Positions 1 through 9,067 of a DNA stretch of 64,000 nucleotides are shown in pieces (position 1 is the stretch's first letter; every line of letters starts with the position of its first letter). A program made the translations under genes and the position numbers. The DNA comes from Vibrio rumoiensis 1S-45 (GTDB lineage: Bacteria > Pseudomonadota > Gammaproteobacteria > Enterobacterales > Vibrionaceae), in NCBI RefSeq assembly GCF_000286955.2, contig NZ_AJYK02000086.1, positions 1 to 64,000 on the forward strand, given 5' to 3'. The notes under the pieces are model-generated. The model had not been told where the DNA came from. It was given only the letters and a program-made list of their open reading frames with translations, and made no database searches.

Positions 1-115
1 ACCATAATAAAGGTTTCATCAGGGATGGGGTTTATTCAAATTTATTATTATTGTCTTAATAAGTTGACAATATTTTTCGACCGTTAATTGTTCTAGTGGA
101 GTTGATAAATTATTT

Positions 116-147
116 TAGGTAGGCCTGAGTGCCTACCTACCTTTTCA
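116..147 (+). terminator. Intrinsic terminator-like hairpin
   Basis: A perfect 9-bp stem (TAGGTAGGC at 116-124, GCCTACCTA at 131-139) with a 6-nt loop is followed by CCTTTT. It probably ends a transcript entering from upstream of the window. It sits just before the small membrane protein gene and so may insulate it. Bases 1-115 show nothing else that can be supported. Confidence 0.55.
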
Positions 148-165
148 TTTAGGCTTAGACCAAAT

Positions 166-636
166 ATGTTTTTATACAATTCTAATCAAACAATAGTTTT
201 TTACATTCTTAAATCATTCATATTATGTTTCATCGTAGCGATATCTATTACTCTTGCGTTTGATTATTTCTACACTTTACCAAATGAATCCCCGACAGAA
301 AATATTACATTTTATGATGTCTTAGGGGGAAGTTTTGTCTCACCTGTTATTGAAACATTAATTATATTTATATTGATTTCCATCTTGGGGTTATTTATTG
401 AAAATAGAAATATAAAAGCTATTATGGTTGCGGTTTTTATGTCTTATCTTCATAGCTTAGCTGTTCCTTTTTGGGGAGTAATATCCTTATTTTCATTTTT
501 TGTATTCTCTATCTCATACCTTGTATGGTCTGAAGTGAAAATATGGTTAGGGTTGCTCTCTTCGGTGTCTATTCATTTCTTGCTTAACTTCACTTCTTTA
601 ATTTATGTTTATATTGGGCAATTTTACTATTTATAG
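166..636 (+). CDS. Small CPBP-like integral membrane protein
   Basis: This is a 156-residue, strongly hydrophobic protein with about four membrane segments (near residues 10-32, 55-78, 85-122 and 126-150). Three spaced polar motifs recall the CPBP (Abi/Rce1-type) intramembrane protease family: E63-T64 after SPVI, H96 in FMSYLH, and H137-x3-N141 in HFLLN. The usual paired glutamates and arginine of motif 1 (EExxxR) are missing, so it may be a divergent or inactive member. Family roles include bacteriocin self-immunity and prenyl-protein processing, but no partner gene is visible here. The gene is isolated and AT-rich, has only a weak ribosome binding site, and converges on the ybiT-like gene through a shared terminator. 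Coding status is likely; the function is unknown. Confidence 0.6.
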   Translation: MFLYNSNQTIVFYILKSFILCFIVAISITLAFDYFYTLPNESPTENITFYDVLGGSFVSPVIETLIIFILISILGLFIENRNIKAIMVAVFMSYLHSLAVPFWGVISLFSFFVFSISYLVWSEVKIWLGLLSSVSIHFLLNFTSLIYVYIGQFYYL

Positions 637-718
637 TTAGAGGTATTTTCAATGATAGAGTGTAACAGTAAAGTTGCTTTTGAAAGATGGTATCTCAGTG
701 CTGTAGTCGATTAAAATA

Positions 719-760
719 GAAAAAGGCAGTAAGAACCTTGAAGTTCCTACTGCCTTTTTA
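719..760. terminator. Bidirectional intrinsic terminator
   Basis: A 16-bp stem with one mismatch (about 721-736 with 743-758) around a 6-nt loop is flanked by an A-run on the left and a T-run on the right. It can therefore serve both the rightward small membrane protein gene and the leftward ABC-F gene. Confidence 0.8.
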
Positions 761-782
761 AATATCATTGAAATTGTATGAC

Positions 783-2387
783 TTACGCGACCGCTAACAA
801 TTTCTTTTGGTGATCCAAATATTCATCATAAGTACCTTGGAAGTTCACCAATTTCTTATCTTTGATATCAATGATGGATGTCGCAAGCGATGAGACAAAC
901 TCACGGTCGTGACTGACAAAAATCAGTGTGCCTTCGTACACTTTCAACGCGTTGTTTAGCGCTTCAATCGCTTCCATATCCATGTGGTTGGTCGGTTCGT
1001 CCATCACGAGTACGTTGATGTCTTGCATCATTAACTTACCAAACAACAAGCGGTTCTTTTCACCACCCGAGCAGTTTTTGGCTTTCTTGTTGGCATCATC
1101 GGCGGTAAACAACAAACGACCTAAAATGCCACGTACCATTAAGTCATCATGTTTGACTGTACGCCATTGTGAAATCCAATCAAAAATCGACAAATCATTA
1201 TCAAAATCGGCGGTGCTGTCTTGTGGGCAGTAACCGATAGAAGCGTTTTCCGACCATTTCACAACACCGTGGTTTTGCTGTAATTCTTTCACTAAGCAAC
1301 GAAGTAGGGTGGTTTTACCCACGCCATTTTCACCAATGACGGCTAAACGCGTACCGGCTTCAAGTAATAAATTCCCTTTTTCGAACAGTAATTCATCATC
1401 AAATGCATGGCCGACATCTTGCAGTTCAAGCGCTAAGCGATGCAGTTTTTTACCTTCACCAAAATTGATGGATGGGCTAATGCGGCTGGTGGATTTCACT
1501 TCATCAAGTTTGATTTTGTCCATTTTCTTGGCACGAGAACTGGCTTGTTTTGCTTTGGAAGCATTAGCACCAAAACGGTTAACGAAGTCTTGTAGCTCAC
1601 TAATTTCAGCGGCTTTCTTCGCATTACTTGATAGTAACTGCTCACGGATCAGCCCTGATGCTTCAAGGAAGTATTCGTAGTTGCCCGGATAAATACGCAG
1701 TTCACCGTAATCGATATCAGCCATGTGAGTACATACAGAATTGAGGAAGTGGCGATCGTGCGAGATGATGATCATGGTGCACTTACGTTGATTAAGTTCA
1801 TCCTCTAACCAGTTAATGGTATTGATGTCCAAGTTGTTGGTGGGTTCATCAAGCAGCAAAATATCTGGGTTCGCGAATAGTGCTTGTGCCAATAACACAC
1901 GCAGTTTCCAACCCGGAGCAACACGTTGCATGAGGTCGAAATGAAACTCTTCTTCGATGCCGGCTTGAATTAAAATGTCACCGGCGCGGCTTTCTGCTGT
2001 GTAGCCGTCCATTTCCGCGAATTCACTTTCAAGTTCCGCGACTTTCATACCGTCTTCTTCGCTCATTTCTGGCAGAGAATAAATGCGGTCACGTTCTTGT
2101 TTGATTTCCCACAATTTACGGTCACCCATGATCACAACGTCGATAACATTGTGTTGCTCAAAAGCAAACTGATCTTGGCTAAGCACGCCCAATTTTAATC
2201 CTGGAGTAATGGAGACATTGCCAGAGCTCGGCGTAAGTGCGCCACTTAGGATCTTCATGAAGGTTGATTTACCACATCCGTTGGCTCCGATTAAGCCGTA
2301 ACGGTTACCGTTACCAAACTTAGCTGAAATGTTTTCAAATAAAGGCTCGGCGCCAAATTGCATGGTGATGTTTGCGGTGGAAATCAA
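783..2387 (-). CDS. ybiT: ABC-F family ATPase, YbiT type
   Basis: This soluble protein has two ATP-binding cassettes and no membrane segments. The first cassette has Walker [10 protein letters not shown] and DEPTNN after Walker B; the second has GENGVGKTT, signature CSGGEKNR and DEPTNH. A charged linker ([15 protein letters not shown]) joins them, as in ribosome-associated ABC-F factors. The order and spacing match E. coli YbiT (about 530 residues). ABC-F proteins bind the ribosomal E site and modulate translation; the exact role of YbiT is not settled. The start chosen is TTG at 2387 (534 residues), because it sits 6 nt after AGGGA and matches the family N-terminus ([11 protein letters not shown]). 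An in-frame ATG at 2453 would add 22 unconserved residues. It is transcribed alone. Confidence 0.88.
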   Translation of the reverse strand: MISTANITMQFGAEPLFENISAKFGNGNRYGLIGANGCGKSTFMKILSGALTPSSGNVSITPGLKLGVLSQDQFAFEQHNVIDVVIMGDRKLWEIKQERDRIYSLPEMSEEDGMKVAELESEFAEMDGYTAESRAGDILIQAGIEEEFHFDLMQRVAPGWKLRVLLAQALFANPDILLLDEPTNNLDINTINWLEDELNQRKCTMIIISHDRHFLNSVCTHMADIDYGELRIYPGNYEYFLEASGLIREQLLSSNAKKAAEISELQDFVNRFGANASKAKQASSRAKKMDKIKLDEVKSTSRISPSINFGEGKKLHRLALELQDVGHAFDDELLFEKGNLLLEAGTRLAVIGENGVGKTTLLRCLVKELQQNHGVVKWSENASIGYCPQDSTADFDNDLSIFDWISQWRTVKHDDLMVRGILGRLLFTADDANKKAKNCSGGEKNRLLFGKLMMQDINVLVMDEPTNHMDMEAIEALNNALKVYEGTLIFVSHDREFVSSLATSIIDIKDKKLVNFQGTYDEYLDHQKKLLAVA

Positions 2388-2503
2388 AGAAGTATCCCTA
2401 GGTTTTAGGCTGGCTTCAATTAAGCCAATCGTTTGAATAAAAGTGCGAATCAATAGGCGGCGGATTATACAGATTTATTGCACAAATAACAGACATGAGA
2501 GTT

Positions 2504-2667
2504 AATACCAACCGTACTAATTATCTGGTCATTATTAGGGGTTCAAATCTTCGATAGCAGCGTTATCAATTTTGATTGTAGGGCAATGACTAATCGAAAA
2601 TGGATGCCTTGCTCTCATCGAATTTTCAGGCGTAATTGCTGTTCATCTAATCAGTAGGGTTGGTATA
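2504..2667. repeat. MITE-like element with terminal inverted repeats
   Basis: The gap between the ybiT-like gene and the methyltransferase gene is bounded by inverted repeats. ATACCAACCGTACTAATTA at 2505-2523 pairs with its complement ending at 2666 with two mismatches. The interior of about 125 bp has no open frame of note. The size and ends fit a non-autonomous miniature element or a Vibrio intergenic repeat. No clear target duplication is visible and no second full copy was seen in this window. Confidence 0.45.
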
Positions 2668-2738
2668 CTCACAGAATCTATTCACTCTGTGATGAATGGT
2701 ATACTGATGTCTTTGTTTATTTTCTGGGAATATTAGTT

Positions 2739-3320
2739 ATGTCTAAACGTTTTTCGCCGTCTTGTGAACGAAACCAACAGCCGATCCTTGAACATTTAGC
2801 AATACACTTTCAAGATGTAAAACAAGTATTAGAAATAGGCTCTGGTACGGGACAACATGCGGTGTTTTTTGCAGAAAATTTGCCGCACCTGACTTGGCAG
2901 ACCAGTGACATAATAGACAATCACCCAAGCATCAAAGCGTGGAGAGAAGAGTCGGCATTAGCAAACCTTAACGAACCCATTGAGCTAATGATGGGGCGCG
3001 ATGCATGGCCAGATCTTCCTACCGATGCTGTGTTTACTGCAAATACCACGCACATTATGCAGCCAGAAGAAGCCAAGCAGATGATGGGGCTTGTTGCAGA
3101 TAGCCTACCCAAAGGTGGTGTGTTTTGTCAGTATGGGCCTATGAAAATTGATGGTGCGTTTACCAGTGAAAGCAACCGCGAGTTTGATGCCAAGATAACC
3201 AGTGAAGGTTGCGGAGGTATCCGTGATATTGAGCAACTTAAAACTTGGGCAAAAGGCATGCAGTTGATAGAAATGCACACCATGCCAGCCAATAATTTCT
3301 TGTTGGTGTGGCAGGTTTAA
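2739..3320 (+). CDS. DUF938 family SAM-dependent methyltransferase-like protein
   Basis: This 193-residue protein has a class I methyltransferase fold signature: VLEIGSGTGQHAVFF (about 35-49) is the SAM-binding motif I, followed by SDI at the end of strand 2 and the TANTTHIM segment at motif IV. The N-terminal ERNQQPIL block is typical of DUF938, for which I know no established substrate. It begins ATG TCT AAA after the repeat element and is monocistronic. A weak stem at about 3320-3350 may end the transcript. The family call is secure; the substrate is unknown. Confidence 0.85.
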   Translation: MSKRFSPSCERNQQPILEHLAIHFQDVKQVLEIGSGTGQHAVFFAENLPHLTWQTSDIIDNHPSIKAWREESALANLNEPIELMMGRDAWPDLPTDAVFTANTTHIMQPEEAKQMMGLVADSLPKGGVFCQYGPMKIDGAFTSESNREFDAKITSEGCGGIRDIEQLKTWAKGMQLIEMHTMPANNFLLVWQV

Positions 3321-3846
3321 GTCACCAAGGTATGGTGGGGTGATATTTTTAGCCATCAAATTTAGGGTTGAGCTTAATATTTCCCCAGTCATTCGTAGAA
3401 TTTGAAAAGTAATGGATGTTTTTATTTCCTTACATAAAAAGCTGTTATATAGTTCGTTTACGATTTGTTAACAGAAGGTATGGTTTTTTGCTTGTTACGC
3501 CGCCCTAGATACTCCTTTCTTTAATTGTCACTGCATTCACTATGATTGCTATCGCGTGACATCTTTATACCGTCCCCACGGTAGGTGCTTTTGCATCAAT
3601 ATTTTTAATACAAATACATACTAACTTTTTGATGTGATTGAGCTAAGCGTTTTGCGTTTTGGCTAGTTGTATCTCATTGATGCTTAATTTTTTTGATTAC
3701 TCTCGTTTTCTATATTTTTCTGTTAAATAACGACGAATCAATAAAATTGGGTGTTCATTTCATTTTGTGTATTTGTTTTACTTCTCAAACGCTTCTTATG
3801 GTCAAAATAATTGAATGATCATAATTGATACCGAATAAGGTTTTAC
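3321..3846 (+). other. Long AT-rich gap and probable leader of the SulP gene
   Basis: No credible gene is present in these 526 bases. The only clear structure is a small perfect hairpin, TACCGT-CCCC-ACGGTA at 3568-3583. The rest is T-rich with several possible -10 boxes, none compelling. The length suggests a long 5' untranslated region or regulatory region for the SulP-Usp pair. I recognise no riboswitch class. Confidence 0.4.
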
Positions 3847-5334
3847 ATGTTAGAAAAAATGAAATTAGAGTGGTTTTCAAATGTACGCGGCGATCTACTT
3901 GCTGGGATTGTGGTTGCATTAGCGCTGATTCCTGAAGCTATTGCATTTTCTATTATTGCAGGAGTTGATCCAAAGGTTGGTTTATACGCTTCATTTTGTA
4001 TCTCGGTCATTATCGCGATAGTGGGTGGACGCCCGGGTATGATATCTGCCGCAACCGGTGCAATGGCTTTGCTGATGGTGACGCTGGTGAAAGATCATGG
4101 GCTGGAATACTTATTAGTGGCGACCTTGTTAACCGGTGTTCTACAAATTATTGCTGGTTACTTGAAATTGGGCAGTTTAATGCGCTTTGTTTCTCGCTCT
4201 GTGGTGACCGGATTTGTGAATGCGTTAGCGATTTTGATCTTCATGGCACAATTACCTGAGCTAACCAACGTAACATGGCATGTCTATGCAATGACTGCGG
4301 CTGGATTGGGGATTATCTACCTTTTCCCTTATCTACCGTTTGTTGGTAAAACGATTCCATCGCCTTTAGTTTGTATTGTTGTGTTAACGGTCGTCGCCGT
4401 TACATGTGGTATTGATATTCGTACCGTGGGTGACATGGGGCAATTACCAGATACCTTGCCTATTTTCCTGTGGCCAGATGTCCCTTTCAATCTTGAAACT
4501 TTATTGATTGTTTTACCTTACTCGGTAGCACTTGCGGTGGTGGGCTTGTTGGAGTCAATGATGACAGCAACCATTGTCGATGATTTGACGGATACGAAAA
4601 GTAACCGAAACCAAGAATGCAAAGGTCAAGGTATCGCTAATATTGGTGCGGGCTTGATGGGTGGTATGGCTGGGTGTGCCATGATTGGCCAATCTATCAT
4701 TAATGTAAAATCGGGTGGCCGAGGTCGATTATCAACCTTTTCTGCTGGTGTGTTTTTAATCATTATGGTGGTTTTTCTGGATGATTGGCTAAAACAAATC
4801 CCGATGGCCGCTTTGGTGGCTGTGATGATTATGGTGTCGATTGGTACTTTTTCGTGGAGCTCAATTAAAGATCTTAAAAAGCATCCTCTTTCCACTAACA
4901 TTGTAATGATTGTTACGGTGGTTGTGGTGGTCGCGACCCACAATTTAGCGCTTGGTGTATTAGCCGGCGTTTTACTTGCCACCTTGTTCTTTGCCAATAA
5001 GATTGGCCGTTTTATGGTGGTTAAGTCTGATATCTCGAATGATAACATCCGATCTTACAAGGTTATCGGTCAGGTGTTTTTTGCTTCATCAGAGCAATTT
5101 ACTGAGTCATTTGATTTTAAAGAGGTGGTTGATAAGGTCATTATTGATCTCACCAACGCCCACTTTTGGGATATTACGTCAGTATCGTCATTAGATAAAA
5201 TAGTGATTAAATTCCGCCGAGAGGGAACAGATGTTGACATTATAGGGATGAGCGAAGCAACGGAAACCATCGTTGATAAATTTGGCGTCCATAACGATCC
5301 GAAAGAAGTTGAAAAACTGATGGCTGGCCACTAA
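3847..5334 (+). CDS. SulP family inorganic anion transporter
   Basis: This 495-residue inner-membrane protein starts with the SulP hallmark [20 protein letters not shown] (about 15-34) and continues through about 10-12 hydrophobic segments to residue 390. A cytoplasmic STAS domain follows at about 400-490. SulP proteins move sulfate, bicarbonate or dicarboxylates, often coupled to H+ or Na+; the substrate cannot be fixed here, and bicarbonate or sulfate are both plausible. In the STAS domain the region where anti-sigma-factor antagonists carry DSSG reads WDITSVSS. The start ATG follows AAGG. The stop lies 7 nt before a universal stress protein gene, so the two are co-transcribed. Confidence 0.9.
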   Translation: MLEKMKLEWFSNVRGDLLAGIVVALALIPEAIAFSIIAGVDPKVGLYASFCISVIIAIVGGRPGMISAATGAMALLMVTLVKDHGLEYLLVATLLTGVLQIIAGYLKLGSLMRFVSRSVVTGFVNALAILIFMAQLPELTNVTWHVYAMTAAGLGIIYLFPYLPFVGKTIPSPLVCIVVLTVVAVTCGIDIRTVGDMGQLPDTLPIFLWPDVPFNLETLLIVLPYSVALAVVGLLESMMTATIVDDLTDTKSNRNQECKGQGIANIGAGLMGGMAGCAMIGQSIINVKSGGRGRLSTFSAGVFLIIMVVFLDDWLKQIPMAALVAVMIMVSIGTFSWSSIKDLKKHPLSTNIVMIVTVVVVVATHNLALGVLAGVLLATLFFANKIGRFMVVKSDISNDNIRSYKVIGQVFFASSEQFTESFDFKEVVDKVIIDLTNAHFWDITSVSSLDKIVIKFRREGTDVDIIGMSEATETIVDKFGVHNDPKEVEKLMAGH

Positions 5335-5341
5335 GGAGAAG

Positions 5342-6196
5342 ATGATGAACAAAATTATTACATGTGTAGATGGTTCCGTTTATGCCACCGCAGTTTGCAA
5401 TGCAGGAGTTTGGGCAGCAAAAAAATTAAATAGATCCATCGTATTTCTACATGCGATTGAAAAAAATAACACCACTAATGCAGAAGATTTAAGCGGCGCT
5501 ATTGGGTTAGGCGCTCGTTCGTCGTTGCTTAATGAGATGGCCTCGTTAGATGAACAAAAAAATAAACTCGCGTTGGAAGTGGGAAGAGAGATGTTAGAAC
5601 ATGCCTCACAAATTGCCCATCAACAAGGTTGCCAAGAAATTGAGTATACTCAAAGACACAGTGATATTGTTGAAGCGATTTGTGATCTGGAATCGGATGC
5701 TCGTTTAGTGGTGATTGGTCGTTCAGGCGAAACTCATAGTCAGAATTTTAAAGTATTAGGCTCACATATCGAGCAGATCATCCGCCAAGTACACACGCCT
5801 TTACTTATTGCGAATAAAGATTTTTCTGAGCCTAAAAGCTTTATGTTGGCTTACGATGGCCGAGAAACCGCAGATAAAGCCGTACAGCGTATTATTGAAG
5901 GTGGTTTACTTCATGGTTTAACTTGTCATTTGGTCTCGGTAAAAAATAAGCAAAAAGATTTAACAGAGAAATTTAAAAGCACAGAAGCATTGTTGATCGA
6001 ACGTGGTTTTGAAGTGAAATCGAGCTTGTTGGAAGGCAATATCTTCGACTCTCTCATGGATTATAAAAGAGATAATGAGGTTGAGATGCTCGTGATGGGG
6101 GCTTTTTCACACTCGAAGCTTTCTCAAGTGTTTTTAGGGAGTAACACGTTGAAAATGATCGAACATACTCATATTCCACTAGTGATTTTACGGTAA
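5342..6196 (+). CDS. Universal stress protein with two UspA domains
   Basis: This 284-residue cytoplasmic protein is built from two tandem UspA domains (about 1-155 and 160-284). Each ends in the nucleotide-binding pattern Gx2Gx9GS: GRSGETHSQNFKVLGS in the first and GAFSHSKLSQVFLGS in the second. That suggests an ATP-binding, UspE-like or UspA-dimer-like protein. AAGGAG lies 3-6 nt before two adjacent ATG codons (5342 and 5345), and the gene follows the SulP transporter by 7 nt. The coupling suggests that it regulates or supports that transporter, but this is inference. Confidence 0.88.
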   Translation: MMNKIITCVDGSVYATAVCNAGVWAAKKLNRSIVFLHAIEKNNTTNAEDLSGAIGLGARSSLLNEMASLDEQKNKLALEVGREMLEHASQIAHQQGCQEIEYTQRHSDIVEAICDLESDARLVVIGRSGETHSQNFKVLGSHIEQIIRQVHTPLLIANKDFSEPKSFMLAYDGRETADKAVQRIIEGGLLHGLTCHLVSVKNKQKDLTEKFKSTEALLIERGFEVKSSLLEGNIFDSLMDYKRDNEVEMLVMGAFSHSKLSQVFLGSNTLKMIEHTHIPLVILR

Positions 6197-6224
6197 GGTT
6201 TATGAGTATTTAGCAACTTTAGTA

Positions 6225-6302
6225 TATACACCCTTTGTACTTGAAGGTGCAGTTTTGTGATGAGGTTCATTTGCTTCACTGCAACTTCAATTACTTTGGG
6301 TA
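6225..6302. repeat. Palindromic intergenic repeat
   Basis: The arms CTTTGTACTTGAAGGTGCAG (6233-6252) and CTGCAACTTCAATTACTTTG (6279-6298) are imperfect inverted copies around a loop of about 26 nt, and ACCC/GGGTA extends them. The motif CTGCAACTTCAAGTAnnTTGGGTA is one I associate with repeated intergenic palindromes in Vibrio genomes. It lies between convergent genes and could fold as a transcript end. A degenerate half copy appears at 22123-22147. Confidence 0.55.
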
Positions 6303-6370
6303 CGGCTGCTTGTTTATAGCTTTGTATTTAAGGGCAGGAAATTACTTAAATGGCATTAGTGCTGGCATAA

Positions 6371-7303
6371 TTAACGATGAACTTGTTCGAATTGGCTACC
6401 AAATTTGATGTTGTGGCTAATATCAATAATGGCATTTTTCAACCACTGAGCGCCTTGATCACTTTTGTGTGCCCTATGCATAGAAAGATAAAATTGTAAT
6501 TGATTCGTTTCAAAAGGAAGTACACTGACATTTAAAATAGGATTAGCGGAAAGGATTTTATTTATCATAACGAAGGGAGCTGCACATATTAGATCGGTTT
6601 CAGCGCATAGCAATAATGCATGATAAATAGAATCAACCTGAATAACACTGTTACGTTTTGGCAATGGTAGCGTGGATAAAATGTCCAGCGTGGTAATAAC
6701 ACTGCTTTGAGGTCGCCATAAAATATGTTGTTCGTTAAAAAAGGCATCATAGTCGACTCGCCCCTTTAAACGAGGGTGGTCTTTTCGATAGACGACATAA
6801 AGCGAATCTGAGTAGAGTAACTCATTGTCATAACTGTGTTTATCTAACTCTGTTGTCGTCAGAATGAAGTCGACTTTTTTAAATTTTAGTGCAGTTTGCC
6901 TTTCTTCATCATTCTTATGCCCAACTTCAAAATGAATGGCAGTATTAGGTGGCTTTTCTGCTAAGTATTTGAGTAATGGTGCAGAAATAAAGCTAGATAC
7001 ATCTTGATGGCAAGCGATACGAAAAGCCCGATTAGATAATTCTGGTGAAAATGTTCGATTCGACTTGCTATGTTGATCTAATACCTCATACGCGTCGTAG
7101 ATCGTTTCATATAAGTTTTCTGCAAAAAGAGTAGGGTGCATAGAGCGACCTTGCCTAATGAATAACCGGTCGTTGTAGTGATCTCTTAAACGGCTAAGAG
7201 CCTGGCTTGCTGCGGGGGTACTCACATCCAATAAGACAGCCGTCTGAGTAATACTCCTAGTTCGCATGATCAAAATGAAAACTTTTAATAAATTTAAATC
7301 CAT
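6371..7303 (-). CDS. LysR family transcriptional regulator
   Basis: This 310-residue protein has an N-terminal winged helix-turn-helix (about 2-60; SITQTAVLLDVSTPAASQAL, then LSRLRDHYNDRLFIR) and a C-terminal effector-binding domain (about 90-295). The layout MDLNLLKVF with a long effector domain resembles the LeuO/NodD-like branch. Target and ligand are unknown. LysR regulators often control a divergent neighbour, but the upstream gene here (the EAL protein) lies on the same strand 72 bp away, so no target is suggested by context. It is downstream of, and in the same direction as, the c-di-GMP phosphodiesterase gene. Confidence 0.88.
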   Translation of the reverse strand: MDLNLLKVFILIMRTRSITQTAVLLDVSTPAASQALSRLRDHYNDRLFIRQGRSMHPTLFAENLYETIYDAYEVLDQHSKSNRTFSPELSNRAFRIACHQDVSSFISAPLLKYLAEKPPNTAIHFEVGHKNDEERQTALKFKKVDFILTTTELDKHSYDNELLYSDSLYVVYRKDHPRLKGRVDYDAFFNEQHILWRPQSSVITTLDILSTLPLPKRNSVIQVDSIYHALLLCAETDLICAAPFVMINKILSANPILNVSVLPFETNQLQFYLSMHRAHKSDQGAQWLKNAIIDISHNIKFGSQFEQVHR

Positions 7304-7375
7304 AACATTACCTTAAAAATTTTCAAATAAAACCACTATGTATAAGTAGTGCTTATTATATGGCTTGAATTGCGA

Positions 7376-8899
7376 TTACACATCAAAATAGTGTGTAATG
7401 AACTCTGTTAACGGTATCGGCTTACCATAATAATATCCTTGAATGTAATCAACATTATTTGTTTTGAGGTAGTCTAATTGGGTTTGGGTTTCGACACCCT
7501 CTGCAACAATTGCGATATCTAGTCGCTTAGCCAAATCAACAATATTATCTACCAGTGATGCAGATAAAGCTTCTGAACCAATTAAATCAATAAAGCTTTT
7601 GTCGATCTTTATAAAATCGAAACTTAAATTTTTGATGTATGACAATGTGGAGTGTCCGGTTCCAAAGTCATCAATCGCGATATTAATTCCCATTTCATGT
7701 AAAGTATCGAAAACAATTTGAGTTTCATTGTAGTCTTCGATGACCTCTCTTTCCGTTAATTCTAAAATCAAACGAGCTTTGGTGCTTAAAAGGCTATTTT
7801 TAAATTTCTGACAGCTGTTAATTAAGTGTAAGTGGTTAGTTTTATCCAGATGAAGTGCACTAATATTGATGCCGACATGGAAACCATCAGGCAATTTATG
7901 TGTCACGGTTTCAAGCGTTTGAAAGGTATTATCCATTAACTGCGTTGTCATTGGGATGATTAAGCCACTTGCTTCAGCTAAAGGAATGAAAGTATCAGGA
8001 TAAATGATTCCTAAATGTTTGTTATTCCATCTAATTAATATTTCGAGCCCTGCTAACGTTCCATTACTATCCATAATAGGCTGAGCGTAAGGTGTAAACT
8101 CATTATTGGCCAAACTTTCTTTCATAATGGAAAAGCTAGAGTTGTTTCGAACATTTAAAAATACATAACGACCAATCAGAAGAGATAACCCTAGTACCAG
8201 TAAAATAATGAACAAGTAATGGTTTTTAATCTCATTAATATAATCAGACATGCCAATTTGAGTATTGATATTGAAGCCGTATTTTTGAGAAGAAACCGTT
8301 AATGTCTTGTTATCATGTGGGTGATACATTTCATCTTGATTGTTGAGTTTGATAATCGATGCGTCAATTTGGAAGTTATCACTACCATTTACATTCTCTA
8401 AAATTGAGTGAAATCTCTTTCCATTGAAGGTAACGAGAACACCATTAGAACCGTCCAAAACTTGAATTGAGCCAATGGAATCACCTGGTGTAAGGACGTT
8501 AGATTGAAACAAATAGAGTTTATTATTTTCGGTGTTGGCGTGTATTTTTACGGTATTGACCATTCGTGAATGAGTAGAGCAAGAAACGGCATTATCATGA
8601 ACAATATTTAGTGTTTGAAAACCAGAATATCGGACGATCATATCCATGAGTTTAGGTTGGGTAGTCTTGCAGGGTGCAGAAACGAGTGGCATTAATTTTT
8701 GAATGAGTTCGTCGGTGGATTCTAATTTTCGTTCCATAATAGAAACGGCCATACTGAGTTGTTCAACAGTATAATTATCATATGAATATATCGATTGAGC
8801 GATAATGATAAACGTCCCAGTTAAGAACGTTGCAATAGTGATCAATATTGCTGAGAACCATTGTTTATGTTGTGTGGTTTTTTTGAATTTATTATTCAT
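7376..8899 (-). CDS. Membrane c-di-GMP phosphodiesterase with CSS sensor and EAL domain
   Basis: The 507-residue protein has a membrane segment at about 15-37, a periplasmic region to about 225, a second segment at about 228-248 and a cytoplasmic EAL domain (about 255-505). The periplasmic part carries SAPCKTT and VSCSTHSR, the cysteine and CSS signature of the CSS-motif domain. In related E. coli proteins (PdeC type) that domain senses redox through a disulfide. The EAL motif reads EIL in GLEILIRWN. The other catalytic blocks are intact: NISALHL, LELTE, IAIDDFGTGHSTL, FIKIDKSF, AEGVET and IQGYYYGKP. It should hydrolyse c-di-GMP. It lies downstream of the kinase gene on the same strand, 168 bp away. 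Confidence 0.88.
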   Translation of the reverse strand: MNNKFKKTTQHKQWFSAILITIATFLTGTFIIIAQSIYSYDNYTVEQLSMAVSIMERKLESTDELIQKLMPLVSAPCKTTQPKLMDMIVRYSGFQTLNIVHDNAVSCSTHSRMVNTVKIHANTENNKLYLFQSNVLTPGDSIGSIQVLDGSNGVLVTFNGKRFHSILENVNGSDNFQIDASIIKLNNQDEMYHPHDNKTLTVSSQKYGFNINTQIGMSDYINEIKNHYLFIILLVLGLSLLIGRYVFLNVRNNSSFSIMKESLANNEFTPYAQPIMDSNGTLAGLEILIRWNNKHLGIIYPDTFIPLAEASGLIIPMTTQLMDNTFQTLETVTHKLPDGFHVGINISALHLDKTNHLHLINSCQKFKNSLLSTKARLILELTEREVIEDYNETQIVFDTLHEMGINIAIDDFGTGHSTLSYIKNLSFDFIKIDKSFIDLIGSEALSASLVDNIVDLAKRLDIAIVAEGVETQTQLDYLKTNNVDYIQGYYYGKPIPLTEFITHYFDV

Positions 8900-9067
8900 G
8901 GGTATCAGTTTTAATGAGTTAGTTTAATCATTCTTGATATTTTGATAATCCTTTCTGGTTTGTTGTTCATCATAGATAATCGCACTTTTAGACTACCTTA
9001 ATTAATGCGCACTTCAAGAGGGTTGAGATTAAGTTTTCATTAAGTATTTCTTAATTAACTAAGTTTG

